Source: a virus. From it: a stretch of 48,191 nucleotides of DNA. Under the pieces are notes generated by a model, which had not been told where the DNA came from, ran no database searches, and worked only from the letters and a program-made list of their open reading frames with translations. The position numbers and the translations under genes were made by a program. This document shows positions 1-7,291 of this stretch, piece after piece. Each line of letters opens with the position of its first letter. Position 1 is the stretch's first letter. Location of the stretch: positions 1 through 48,191 of IMG/VR virus record IMGVR_UViG_3300022932_000154; one strand, given 5' to 3'.

Positions 1-456
1 ATGGAAAAAAAAGACAACAGCATAGGGCCGAACGGCAAGCATAGGAATGGGGTAATTGCGCTATCGATCAAGCACAACTTGACGGCTGCTCAAGCCATTG
101 ATCTGCTAATGTCGATTAACTGTATTGCGTATGACACGGATGAAAATGCCATTACCCCAACCCCATTTGGGTACTACTTTGGTTTTTTCGACAAAACAGG
201 CGCAACAACAGGGGCCCAGGTAATCAGCATTACTGATGATCATAACATACTGATCGGCTATTGTAATGGAATCTTAATGAGGTATTATGAGGATCGTTCA
301 ACAGGTTATTTACAATGCAATCTCGATGATATTGCTAAAGTGCATGGCTTTGAAGATACAGACGAATATCTAAGCCAGGATGACACCCTTGATATGCTTA
401 ATGAACTTAAAAACAAGTTAGGTGCATGGCCGATTACACCAATTAAATTTAACTAA
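1..456 (+). CDS. Hypothetical phage-type protein, 151 aa
   Basis: The reading frame opens with ATG at the first base of the window, so an upstream start or leader cannot be excluded. The product is soluble and acidic with no signal peptide or membrane segment. Residues 1-35 are polar and likely helical. The middle is rich in Gly, Tyr and Phe, and the last third carries many Asp and Glu. I recognise no family. It is followed closely by two other small rightward genes (467-721 and 718-1032), an arrangement typical of phage early or accessory operons. Confidence 0.6.
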   Translation: MEKKDNSIGPNGKHRNGVIALSIKHNLTAAQAIDLLMSINCIAYDTDENAITPTPFGYYFGFFDKTGATTGAQVISITDDHNILIGYCNGILMRYYEDRSTGYLQCNLDDIAKVHGFEDTDEYLSQDDTLDMLNELKNKLGAWPITPIKFN

Positions 457-466
457 CTATACACAG

Positions 467-721
467 ATGGACCAGGTAAAAAAGAACGGATTTGTGGTTA
501 CTAATCCAATAGAGAAGAGAGATCTTTCAACGGACAAAGATTTTAATCTTGAAAAATGTATCAAGTTTGAAATGAAAGCGGTTAGGGGTAATATCCTGAT
601 GACAGCAGACGAAAAAAATGCAAAGATTGTTCACTTAAAAAGGATCGTCCCTCACTGTAAAGACTGGGGAGGCCTGGATAGCATTATGGTGGACAAAGTG
701 AAGCGTAATATCCGGATATGA
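467..721 (+). CDS. Hypothetical small basic protein, 84 aa
   Basis: I chose the ATG at 467 (MDQVKKNGF). The frame is open back to a GTG at 422, but that start would overlap the upstream gene by 35 bases. The product is soluble and Lys-rich, with no clear motif. Its stop codon overlaps the start of the next gene (ATGA at 718-721), so the two are probably translationally coupled. The function is unknown. Confidence 0.6.
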   Translation: MDQVKKNGFVVTNPIEKRDLSTDKDFNLEKCIKFEMKAVRGNILMTADEKNAKIVHLKRIVPHCKDWGGLDSIMVDKVKRNIRI

Positions 722-1032
722 GCAAACAGCAAATACAGCTTGAAGCCATAGAGCGAGACAGAATATTGAAAAACTTCTTAGAGGAGTTCTTTGATTTCTA
801 TACGCTTCGAAAAGTCGGCTTCTTCCCAAAGGAAATGAAAAAGATAGATATACACGGGCAGGCCAAAAGGATATGTCAGTGGTTCGGATTTAAAACAGTA
901 TTCGAATATGGAGTTGATAAGGTTAGATGCCATATTTCGTGCGCCGATGGTCACAGACCGCATCATGTTGATCAGGATGGGAAGTTACAACAGGAACCAT
1001 TTATAACTGAAATAGGAGGTATTTATAAATAA
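718..1032 (+). CDS. Hypothetical protein, 104 aa
   Basis: The gene starts at ATG 718 in a four-base ATGA overlap with the preceding gene. The product is a small soluble protein with a helical, charged N-terminal half. The C-terminal half carries Cys and His residues (HISCADGHRPHH), which could bind a metal, although no standard zinc-finger spacing is visible. The downstream 70 bases before the convergent gene at 1438 show no clear terminator. The function is unknown. Confidence 0.6.
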   Translation: MSKQQIQLEAIERDRILKNFLEEFFDFYTLRKVGFFPKEMKKIDIHGQAKRICQWFGFKTVFEYGVDKVRCHISCADGHRPHHVDQDGKLQQEPFITEIGGIYK

Positions 1033-1102
1033 TACAATGGTCTGGTTTATCGTGCAAAGAATGGGACAGTAGTGAAATCCGACCCATTCTTAAACTTGTT
1101 AA

Positions 1103-1438
1103 TCATTCAAATTCGTCTTGGAGGCAGACATTTATTTGGGTTAGATTACCGACAGAAACAAGGACAGACCTCATGCCTATAAAACTGAATATTAGACTAG
1201 CATTATTCGGTACAATAATTGAAAAATATCCACCTGAATCAGTTGTTGTACCTACCGTTGTCCCATAAATAATTACAGTAGCTCCTGGAATTTCAGCTCC
1301 ACCATCACATGCTGTTACCCGACCAGTTACAAGATGACTTTGTTTATTTTTTATCCATTTACCATCTCCTGCTGTTGTAAAGCTGTACATGGTTAGCATG
1401 CCTACTAGCATCAATAGTAATAAAAGTGACTTTTTCAT
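1103..1438 (-). CDS. Secreted protein with carboxypeptidase-regulatory-like domain
   Basis: The 111-aa product starts with a signal peptide (MKKSLLLLLMLVGML, then hydrophobic to about residue 22). The mature part is one CarboxypepD_reg-like (Ig-type beta-sandwich) module, residues about 38-100, recognisable by VTGRV, the PGATVIIYGT strand and the GGYFSI turn. In Bacteroidota this module usually forms the N-terminus of SusC/TonB-dependent receptors. Here it stands alone with no plug or barrel, so it is either a small envelope protein or a remnant of a larger receptor. It is monocistronic and opposes the rightward genes on its left. A host gene or a phage-carried surface gene are both possible. 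Confidence 0.7.
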   Translation of the reverse strand: MKKSLLLLLMLVGMLTMYSFTTAGDGKWIKNKQSHLVTGRVTACDGGAEIPGATVIIYGTTVGTTTDSGGYFSIIVPNNASLIFSFIGMRSVLVSVGNLTQINVCLQDEFE

Positions 1439-1572
1439 AATTTCAAGATTTAGGTTGATATAAGTTACTCAAAATCTTGTTGATAACCAATGTGTTTTGA
1501 TGATCAAAGAAATAAAGGCGGGAATAAGCGCATGCAGGGTTATCGTAATAAACAACGCTGGTAATGATTTAA

Positions 1573-2151
1573 TTAATCAATGTTCTGTGTTTCTCTGTCA
1601 AAAATCGTGAAAGTGCCAAAATTGAGGTGTATACTGGCTGTATGCTGACATGGATTGTTGGATGCATCAGTAAAATTAATGATGACTTGTATTTCAAGAA
1701 AAGCTTTGAAATGTCCTTTAGTATCGGAAATATTAAGCGGACCTTCTAGCTGAACAGAGGTTGTTCTTCCTGGCAATACTTCATTAACCAGCTCGCCAGT
1801 TCCATGCTGTTTAGACCAACCCTGATTAGATATTTCCATGGATACATTTTTTGCTTTGTAATTTGATCCATTTTTAAAAAGAAGTGACAAACGTAGGGAC
1901 TTTGGAGCCTCTTCATTGGGGATATATTGAGGAGATCCATTCATTGATGTTATAAAAAAAGGTCTAATTTCCATTTTATGTCTCTCACGCTCGATATCTG
2001 CCATAGTTTTGGTGTCTTTACCGGCATTAAATTGAGCGCGTAACGTCCTCCAAATTAAATATAGTGAAATAGATGTAACAGCAAGTGTGAGGTAGCTAGA
2101 AACGTTGCCCCATACAGCAGCGTCATATGGTCCGAAATTGTTGATATCCAT
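1573..2151 (-). CDS. Membrane-anchored hypothetical protein, 192 aa
   Basis: One N-terminal transmembrane segment (about residues 17-38, VSSYLTLAVTSISLYLIW) is followed by a short charged helix. A beta-rich C-terminal domain (about residues 60-190) contains alternating hydrophobic strands such as LRLSLLFKNGSNYKAKNVSM, a pattern seen in Ig-like or TRAF-like sandwiches. The topology suggests a single-pass protein. Proteins of this shape are common as orphan genes in Bacteroidota accessory DNA. I cannot assign a function. Confidence 0.65.
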   Translation of the reverse strand: MDINNFGPYDAAVWGNVSSYLTLAVTSISLYLIWRTLRAQFNAGKDTKTMADIERERHKMEIRPFFITSMNGSPQYIPNEEAPKSLRLSLLFKNGSNYKAKNVSMEISNQGWSKQHGTGELVNEVLPGRTTSVQLEGPLNISDTKGHFKAFLEIQVIINFTDASNNPCQHTASIHLNFGTFTIFDRETQNID

Positions 2152-2256
2152 GAGAGAGTAATTTAGGACAATATACTATAAATAAAAAATTCCGGAGCAA
2201 TGGTAGCTCAAGAAAAGGTGTGGAATATTGTTGAACCTAAATAATTATATTTGAGT

Positions 2257-2586
2257 ATGGAAGTGAATAAGCATAACCAACAAGATCTTATAAGTGTATT
2301 AAATGACCAGTATTCTGATGATAATGTTTCTGAAGCAAATAGATTTGTAATCCAAATTTCTGATACCAGACCATAAAGTATCGCTGATTTTATTTTTGAT
2401 GATAGCACAATTGGCACTTACAGGTGTTATATTCCTGAAACTTTGGATGTAGTATTCCTGTATATTTATTTGCATGGTATTAAAGAGAAAATTGTAGTTA
2501 AATCTGATATTGAAGCATTCGGAAGTGATGAATTCAATCAAACAGTCTGTGACTATGTCGAACAAGGTCTTAATCAAATAAGTTAG
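2257..2586 (+). pseudogene. Broken gene, about 109 codons, one in-frame TAA
   Basis: An ATG at 2257 opens a frame that reads 39 codons to TAA at 2374-2376. It then continues in the same frame with protein-like composition for 69 more codons to TAG at 2584-2586. The second part (for example VVFLYIYLHGIKEKIVV) is too regular to be chance, and its end lies one base before the next start at 2588, as expected for an operon member. A single C-to-T change (CAA to TAA) would explain the break. The family is unknown. Confidence 0.5.
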
Positions 2587-2587
2587 T

Positions 2588-3100
2588 ATGGCACAGGTAA
2601 AAGTAGAATATGGCGAGAATGAAATAAGGGATATGTATTTCCAGATTAAGCCAAATGAAATGTTAACTGATGTGGATCAAAAAATGATCGATAATGCATT
2701 GGAGCGACATCCTTGCTTTTACTTTGTGGAAGCTATTTCTTTTATTGACCCATATAAAGTAACGATAATATTGAGCGATAAGCCGGAATTGTCAAATGAT
2801 GAAATGTATATGCTGAATAGCATTTTCCGAGTGGGCAGATACAACCGGGAACACTGTGACAACTTAAAATACGTTTTTCTGACGATGAAAATACAAGGGT
2901 CTGCTTTTAAAACTGATATCGCTCAGTTCATGAACTTAGGTATTCCGATGTACACTACTTTGGCTGGTGTATTGGGCATGAGCTTATCTGAGATCGATGC
3001 GCTGCTGAACAGCAGTTCAATTCCTTTTAACGATGTCAAAAAGGCTATCGAACATTTAACTTCAGAAGGAGGTCTTTACTATAATTCACAAATATCATGA
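2588..3100 (+). CDS. Small protein ending in a tape-measure-type helical motif
   Basis: The 170-aa soluble protein has an unassigned N-terminal part (residues 1-100). The last 60 residues match the pattern of phage tape measure domains of the TMP_3 type: GIPMYTTLAGVLGMSLSEI, a spacer with IPFNDVKKAIEHL, then TSEGGLYYN. In real tape measure proteins this block sits inside an N-terminal domain of a protein many hundreds of residues long; here it closes a short one. It could be a truncated, exapted or recombined piece. Its stop overlaps the next gene by four bases (ATGA), indicating coupling with 3097-3516. It differs from this window's own tape measure protein. Confidence 0.6.
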   Translation: MAQVKVEYGENEIRDMYFQIKPNEMLTDVDQKMIDNALERHPCFYFVEAISFIDPYKVTIILSDKPELSNDEMYMLNSIFRVGRYNREHCDNLKYVFLTMKIQGSAFKTDIAQFMNLGIPMYTTLAGVLGMSLSEIDALLNSSSIPFNDVKKAIEHLTSEGGLYYNSQIS

Positions 3101-3516
3101 AAGCAAGCGAACTAAGATTAGGTAATTATCTTGCCGTTAATAGTGGAATCCAAGAGGTTAAGGAGATAGGTATAAATGAGATCAGTACAGGAAAAAAATA
3201 TAGCTACAGTGAGTTTGCAGCATACTATCCACATGTAATTAAACATTCAGAACTTGAGGTTGGAAGTTACGCTATCCCCTTAACCGAAGAATGGTTGTTG
3301 AAGTTTGGCCTAACCACAGCGCACTACAGCGACCGTGATAGTCCAAGGTATGAACTACCTGGATATGGATATGAAATACGTTTGGGTGATGACGGTGAGC
3401 ATGGGGTTTATTTTGAAGGAAATTGTATGACCTATATTAAGTTCGTGCATCAGTTGCAAAATTTAACATACTCCCTAACAGAGGAAGAATTAACCATTAA
3501 AGAACCTGCAGTATGA
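3097..3516 (+). CDS. Bacteroidota phage-type protein (MKASELRLGNY family)
   Basis: The 139-aa protein begins MKASELRLGNYL, contains IPLTEEWLLKFG in the middle, and ends with VHQLQNLTYSLTEEELTIKE. These three blocks mark a widespread family of small proteins in Bacteroidota phages and prophages whose role is not known to me. It is translationally coupled to 2588-3100 upstream and to a short frame at 3513 downstream. It is useful as a marker that this left segment is phage-derived. Confidence 0.7.
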   Translation: MKASELRLGNYLAVNSGIQEVKEIGINEISTGKKYSYSEFAAYYPHVIKHSELEVGSYAIPLTEEWLLKFGLTTAHYSDRDSPRYELPGYGYEIRLGDDGEHGVYFEGNCMTYIKFVHQLQNLTYSLTEEELTIKEPAV

Positions 3517-3635
3517 AAAACGCCTACAATATGTTACCAGAAGATTTCAGAGAAAAAATTATGCAGCTAGATTCGGTAAAAGCTGCATGGGTAACTACCG
3601 ATAGATCCAGAAGTGTAATGAAATGCTCATTGTGA
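3513..3635 (+). CDS. Small ORF, 40 aa, possibly a truncated gene
   Basis: An ATG at 3513 overlaps the previous stop (ATGA). The product is MKNAYNMLPEDF followed by a charged helix, ending at TGA 3633-3635. Protein-like sequence reappears in another frame near 3665-3740 (GSFQGESVAAAAMYTY). The short frame may therefore be the 5' part of a gene broken by frameshifts, as its neighbours at 2257 and 4121 are broken. Support is limited to the overlap and composition. Confidence 0.3.
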   Translation: MKNAYNMLPEDFREKIMQLDSVKAAWVTTDRSRSVMKCSL

Positions 3636-3774
3636 TTGAACATACAATTATCTCTTTTATAAAGTAGGATCTTTTCAAGGAGAAAGTGTTGCTGCTGCCG
3701 CAATGTACACATATATCATTTCAGTCATGAGTCTGTTATGAATTTTAAATAAGCTGTTAAAATAAAATTAAAAG

Positions 3775-3841
3775 ATGAAATCACTAAGTATTAAAATACT
3801 CGAAATCGATTACCTGCCTTATTAATACTTAGTGATTTCAT
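3775..3841. repeat. Perfect 20-bp inverted repeat, 27-nt spacer
   Basis: Positions 3775-3794 and 3822-3841 are exact reverse complements (arm ATGAAATCACTAAGTATTAA). The pair lies between a rightward gene cluster and the leftward gene ending at 3869, so a bidirectional transcription terminator is possible. The arms are AT-rich, the spacer is long and there is no clear U-run. An inverted-repeat relic of a mobile element is an alternative. Confidence 0.6.
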
Positions 3842-3868
3842 ATCTTCTAATAAACGAAGGAAACTATT

Positions 3869-4081
3869 TCAGGCAAATCCGCCAACGAACTCTAAATTGT
3901 TAGATTGTTCTACATAGTGCTCCAATTCATTAGTAAAAAACTCATTAGTATAAAATTGTTCATCTCTAAAGTACCTTGTGACAACTTTATTTCCTTCACA
4001 AAAAACTACCAATAGCTCCTTATGTGTACCGATGAATTTATGGTTTACCACATCACCGAATTTGAATTGTATTTCATCCAT
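3869..4081 (-). CDS. Small hypothetical protein, YodC/DUF2158-like
   Basis: The 70-aa protein has the layout FKFGDVVNHKFIGTHKELLVV, then a short beta hairpin (VVTRYFRDEQF), then an acidic end. This resembles small SH3-like YodC/DUF2158 proteins, which carry a G-D-x-V start and a conserved strand pair. The similarity is weak and based only on pattern. It is a single leftward gene between the 20-bp inverted repeat and a broken gene. Confidence 0.5.
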   Translation of the reverse strand: MDEIQFKFGDVVNHKFIGTHKELLVVFCEGNKVVTRYFRDEQFYTNEFFTNELEHYVEQSNNLEFVGGFA

Positions 4082-4120
4082 TAGCTTAATATTAGTTAAG
4101 TGTCAAATATAAAAGTTAAA

Positions 4121-4437
4121 ATGAAATCAGTCGATATTTATAAGCCTATTACAAATATTGCCTGCATAAGGAGTATGTCCTTATCGGTGATTTCTATTCT
4201 CCTGATCATGAGGCAGTACTGGGTATTTTTAACCCTAAAAAGAAGCTCAGGGCAACTTCTCATAAAACTGGATGGATCGATGATGAGCGGAACATCTAGA
4301 ATAAAGCAGGCCAGCTTCTTATGGATAAAAATAATGTAGCTAATGCTCAGGACTGGCTGATTGTTAGAAGAACGCCTACCGATCTGTGTACCAGCGAAAC
4401 AATTGAATTAATTAAATCGGTGGTAAATATTCGTTGA
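4121..4437 (+). pseudogene. Decayed gene with one frameshift and one TAG
   Basis: The frame starting at ATG 4121 (MKSVDIYK) is protein-like for about eight codons and then becomes nonsense. The +1 frame takes over near 4145-4170 and reads YKYCLHKEYVLIGDFYSPDH and onward to TAG at 4297-4299. It then continues in the same frame (NKAGQLLMDKNNVANAQDWL) to TGA 4435-4437. Two lesions in one roughly 105-codon gene make decay the simple explanation. The nonsense codon fits CAG to TAG. The original function is unknown. The longer frame at 4100-4339 is not the real one. Confidence 0.55.
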
Positions 4438-4444
4438 AAATAAG

Positions 4445-4870
4445 TTAAGCAGCTTTATCGCTAATACAAGGCACTCCCTCCTTATGAAAGTACTCTTTTA
4501 AAGATTTAAGGAGAATAACACAATGCAAATAGTTATCACGTTGAATTTCGTTTTCCACTTCAGGATCTAAGAAAACTTCATATCTAGCATGTTCTGAGTA
4601 TTTTTGTAACTTGCTGTAACATTCCCAAACAAATTTTGGCATTTGAGTTAATGGCTTATTATTGCATCTTTTGGGATCAAAATTACAAGCAATATCATAA
4701 TGAGTAGCACCAGGATAAACCCCTCTTTTCTCACAAAATGCCCTAAATAAGTGTAAGGCTATATAAAATGTTGCTGTAACTTTCCAATCAAAATAGGTAT
4801 CTGGGTAATTTATACAACATTCTTCAACAAACTTCTCGTTATGTAACGCTTGATTAATATGAGCCTCCAT
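4445..4870 (-). CDS. HEPN-like protein, probable RNase toxin of a two-gene module
   Basis: The 141-aa all-helical protein has the pattern of HEPN-fold proteins: DWKVTATFYIALHLFRAF (about residues 28-45), a His following the first helix pair (H57), YSKLQKYSEHARYEVF (85-100), and R111-D-N-Y-L-H116. The last element matches the catalytic R-[polar]-x3-H signature of HEPN ribonucleases. In known systems such proteins cleave RNA when released from an antitoxin or sensor partner. The start ATG shares one base with the upstream stop (TAATG at 4870), so it is tightly coupled to 4870-5343. This gene would be the effector; the toxic activity is inferred. Confidence 0.6.
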   Translation of the reverse strand: MEAHINQALHNEKFVEECCINYPDTYFDWKVTATFYIALHLFRAFCEKRGVYPGATHYDIACNFDPKRCNNKPLTQMPKFVWECYSKLQKYSEHARYEVFLDPEVENEIQRDNYLHCVILLKSLKEYFHKEGVPCISDKAA

Positions 4871-5343
4871 TAATTTAAGATAACTTCATCCTTGAGATTA
4901 GCTTTGTCCATTACTCTTTCTGGTAAGAACTTTATCATTACAGGTAAGTTATCTTGAATACCTAATTCATCATAGAGATAAAGAAACTCAAAGAAAACAT
5001 CTCTATTGTCAGGAGTATCATTTTTAAGCACGATAAAGTAGATTAGCTGATTTTGCTGTTCTTGTTGAAATGCCTTGAGAATTAAATCACTTTTAGTATA
5101 GAAAAAAGCTATTGTAAGTTGGCTTACTAGCTTTTTTAAGTTATGGTAGGAACTCCTGTGTGTATCAACTAGGCCTCGAATAGGATTAGTTATTAGCCCA
5201 TAAAGAGTTGCAGACAATTTAGTATTAACACCAATAGAATGCAGATCACTAGTATGGTCTACTTCACATCTTAAAATAGTCAAGATATCCTCGACCCTTT
5301 TTGATATATCGTCTTTATTTTCTAATGATGTCAACATAATCAT
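4870..5343 (-). CDS. Unrecognised partner of HEPN protein, 157 aa
   Basis: This is the first gene of the leftward two-gene operon. The product has a helical N-terminal half and an alpha/beta-like C-terminal half (LIYFIVLKNDTPDNRDVFFE, then PVMIKFLPERVMD). It lacks the GSx(10)DxD motif of MNT nucleotidyltransferases, so this is not a classical HEPN-MNT pair. By position it may be an antitoxin or trigger-sensing subunit. The one-base stop/start overlap with the HEPN gene supports joint function. ATG at 5343 is used; a second ATG lies two codons downstream. Confidence 0.55.
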   Translation of the reverse strand: MIMLTSLENKDDISKRVEDILTILRCEVDHTSDLHSIGVNTKLSATLYGLITNPIRGLVDTHRSSYHNLKKLVSQLTIAFFYTKSDLILKAFQQEQQNQLIYFIVLKNDTPDNRDVFFEFLYLYDELGIQDNLPVMIKFLPERVMDKANLKDEVILN

Positions 5344-5736
5344 GTCCGAGTGTTTGTTTTTTTAAGGGAGCGCAAAAGTAGTGTTTTTTTTTAACAACAT
5401 TTTGGGGTATAAAAAATATGTCTTTCGACATATAATCGGTAACACCCATACTTTGTTGTATTGTACAACACAACAGCTAAAGTACTATTATGTTTGTAAT
5501 TAACAAACATAATTACATTTAAATTTACAAATACATTTACAAATACATTTACAAATATACATTCAATTATATTATCACGAATAGTCCAAATGTCATATTC
5601 AAATTGTTATGTAGCATGTGTATTGTCTTTAAAGTGGGAATATGAATTAACATTACATTGAACTCCACTAACCTTACATTAAGTTATTCTCGGAAAAAAA
5701 TGGGCAAAATAATTATATGTCGGTATGAAATGGATA
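5344..5736. promoter_or_regulatory. AT-rich control region with three palindromes and 12-bp repeats
   Basis: This 393-nt non-coding stretch lies upstream of the leftward HEPN operon. It holds three palindromes: 5416-5433 (ATATGTC, 4-nt spacer), 5454-5470 (TGTTGTA-TTG-TACAACA) and 5488-5512 (TTATGTTTGT-AATTA-ACAAACATAA). Three tandem copies of a 12-bp unit follow (TTTACAAATACA at 5524, 5536 and 5548, the last with one change). Such stacking is expected of an autoregulated promoter. I see no gene in the stretch. Confidence 0.5.
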
Positions 5737-5979
5737 TCAGTAATAGCCAAACAAATCATTAGGCGTAACGTCCAGTATTTCGCAAAGTACTTTTATTGTA
5801 GATACGGAAGAATTAATAAGACCGTGTTCAATGTTGTGTAACGAAGTGGTGCCGATCCCAGATTGATAATGAAGCTGAACAATGGTTAATCGTTTTTTCT
5901 TACGGAATTTACGCACGTTCTCACCGATCCGTTTTATTAGATCATCATCTCTTCTAAGCTTGTGATTGGTGTCCTCCAT
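5737..5979 (-). CDS. XRE-family HTH transcriptional regulator
   Basis: The 80-aa protein is almost entirely one Cro/C1-type helix-turn-helix (residues about 16-77): IGENVRKFRKKKRLTIVQLH, then a recognition-helix region GIGTTSLHNIEHG, then TIKVLCEILDVTPNDLF. There is no ligand or oligomerisation domain, so it is a minimal DNA-binding repressor. It is paralogous to the XRE protein at 16511-16759, and both genes share a conserved upstream leader. It could control the HEPN operon 400 bases downstream in the same direction, the GHKL operon, or itself. Confidence 0.85.
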   Translation of the reverse strand: MEDTNHKLRRDDDLIKRIGENVRKFRKKKRLTIVQLHYQSGIGTTSLHNIEHGLINSSVSTIKVLCEILDVTPNDLFGYY

Positions 5980-5986
5980 TAATGGA

Positions 5987-6008
5987 CACTAAAGAAGATA
6001 ATAATTTT
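5987..6008 (-). promoter_or_regulatory. Conserved leader upstream of XRE gene (copy 1)
   Basis: A 22-base block just upstream of this XRE start matches 20 of 22 bases with 16767-16788, which lies just upstream of the other XRE gene. Read on the coding strand it contains TTATTA, CTTCTTT and GTG. The shared position suggests a promoter or autoregulatory operator. Confidence 0.5.
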
Positions 6009-6302
6009 CCGATAAAAAACACCTGATCAGGTAGATTTATGATTTTTATTTTTTATACTTATTTACTAAATATGCATCACATGAAGGAATACAAGGTTCA
6101 CACCTACAAAGAAATAAAGCCAGAATTGAGTATGATCAAGGGATCAGATAGATCGACGGTTCAAAGAAGAACTACTTCACCCGGTCCGGGATCAATATGG
6201 TAAGGTTAAATAAGGATATCCCCTATTATCAAATTAGATGGTGGTTACTTAAACGTTCTAAGTTAACTTTTACTCGCCCGGGGGTCAAAGGAAGTAAATA
6301 TT
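6009..6302. other. Intergenic stretch, no confident gene
   Basis: About 290 bases lie between the XRE leader and the stop of the leftward membrane-protein gene. A 43-codon rightward frame (6072-6203, MHHMKEYKVHTYKE) has plausible composition at its start, but turns low-complexity and ends without any context. Another frame (FKEELLHPVRDQYGKVK) follows at 6162-6215. Together they may be a frameshifted remnant. I do not call a gene. Confidence 0.35.
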
Positions 6303-6938
6303 TTAAACCATAATATTTTTATCATCCGCATATGAATCTTCAGAATATAGTTTTCTTGATTTTTTAAGTAATAATGCGGGCCTTGATAAGTTTTTAATAA
6401 GTAATGCTTTTAGAGTTGTAATCTCAGAAAGGTAAATAAAAAACCGATCGCTCTCAATAGCGATGTCAAGTTTACCGAAGACTGTGGTACCAGCGTCTTC
6501 GAATTCATTTAATAATTCCTCTATCATCAACGCCTCATCTTTATAAGATATTTTCAAAACATCCACAACTTCAATCAAGAACCGTCTCTTTTTTGAAGCT
6601 AAGTTAGCTAAAGCTAATGTCACCATCCTAATTCGATCTTCCATATTAACATCATCCTCATATGATTTATTAAATGTTTCTATAGCCTCGCTCATAAGAG
6701 CTGCCGAATCATCAAAGAATATCTCAACCTTCTTAATACTCGGTTCAAAATAAGCTTTGAAGTACCACGCTCGCTTAGCCTCTTTCCTTTTATTTTTCTT
6801 ATCTTTTTTATAGTTCATCCAAAAAGTCGCGATAACTATAGTGGGACCTACAAGTGGCAAAAAATATTGAAAAAAAAGATCCTGCTTAATAGCAGGACCA
6901 ATAACTAAAATATTATTTGATATAATCGCGATTATCAT
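6303..6938 (-). CDS. Two-TM membrane protein, last gene of GHKL/STAS operon
   Basis: In this 211-aa protein, two hydrophobic segments near the N-terminus (about residues 2-16 and 24-43, IVIATFWMNY) place it in the inner membrane. They are followed by a very basic stretch (KKDKKNKRKEAKR) and a cytoplasmic helical domain with coiled-coil character (about residues 60-200). The start ATG overlaps the preceding stop by four bases (ATGA at 6935-6938), so it is translated with the STAS-like protein. In defence-type operons a membrane protein next to an ATPase sensor is often the effector. Here that is inference. I recognise no named family. Confidence 0.65.
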   Translation of the reverse strand: MIIAIISNNILVIGPAIKQDLFFQYFLPLVGPTIVIATFWMNYKKDKKNKRKEAKRAWYFKAYFEPSIKKVEIFFDDSAALMSEAIETFNKSYEDDVNMEDRIRMVTLALANLASKKRRFLIEVVDVLKISYKDEALMIEELLNEFEDAGTTVFGKLDIAIESDRFFIYLSEITTLKALLIKNLSRPALLLKKSRKLYSEDSYADDKNIMV

Positions 6939-7291
6939 TTGAAGACACTTAGTCCAGATCTGCTATTTAAAGAGTTATTAGCATTACGAATGCCATCCTC
7001 AATATTCATACGCAGGACTTTTTGTAAAGAAATGTTATCAGTTTCAAATACAAAATTATACTTCTTTCTAAATTTATCGATCCCCAACTTAGATATGCTA
7101 TTATAAAGTAATCCAAGAAAAAATGACGGATTGAACGAGGTAGTGTCGTTTGGAACTATTAATTCTACTATTTCTTCAGACGTATCGAGCCTATCTAAAT
7201 CCAGAGTCTTACGTGCATGCTGCCCTTGCTCCCTACCAATGAAGGCGAAACTATTCGGCGGGCGATAGCTCCTGAGGTTAAATATTGCCAT
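6935..7291 (-). CDS. STAS-like (DUF4325-type) protein
   Basis: I chose the start at 7291 (MAIFNLRSYRPPNSFAFIGR). Upstream in-frame ATGs at 7306 and 7378 would overlap the ATPase gene further. The 118-aa product shows the STAS-like layout: a strand with VELIVPNDTTSFNPSFFLGL, where the SF-x-F/L element begins a helix, then a helix and strand pair (FRKKYNFVFETDN). Proteins of this kind are commonly found next to GHKL ATPases and are thought to act as regulatory partners, as anti-sigma-factor antagonists do. Overlap with both neighbours (14 and 4 bases) argues for a fixed-ratio complex. Confidence 0.6.
   Translation of the reverse strand: MAIFNLRSYRPPNSFAFIGREQGQHARKTLDLDRLDTSEEIVELIVPNDTTSFNPSFFLGLLYNSISKLGIDKFRKKYNFVFETDNISLQKVLRMNIEDGIRNANNSLNSRSGLSVFK

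Noticed and set aside
2374-4299. Stop-codon recoding as explanation of in-frame TAA and TAG
   Set aside because: Two different stops would have to be recoded, one gene also has a frameshift, and the long structural genes use all three stops normally. Decay is simpler.
4100-4339. Rightward frame of 79 codons
   Set aside because: Only its first few codons after ATG 4121 look protein-like. The +1 frame is far better, so this is part of a frameshifted pseudogene.
4445-5343. Classical HEPN-MNT toxin-antitoxin pair
   Set aside because: The partner lacks the nucleotidyltransferase GS...DxD motif.
5524-5559. CRISPR-like short repeats
   Set aside because: The 12-bp units are directly tandem without spacers and no cas gene is present.
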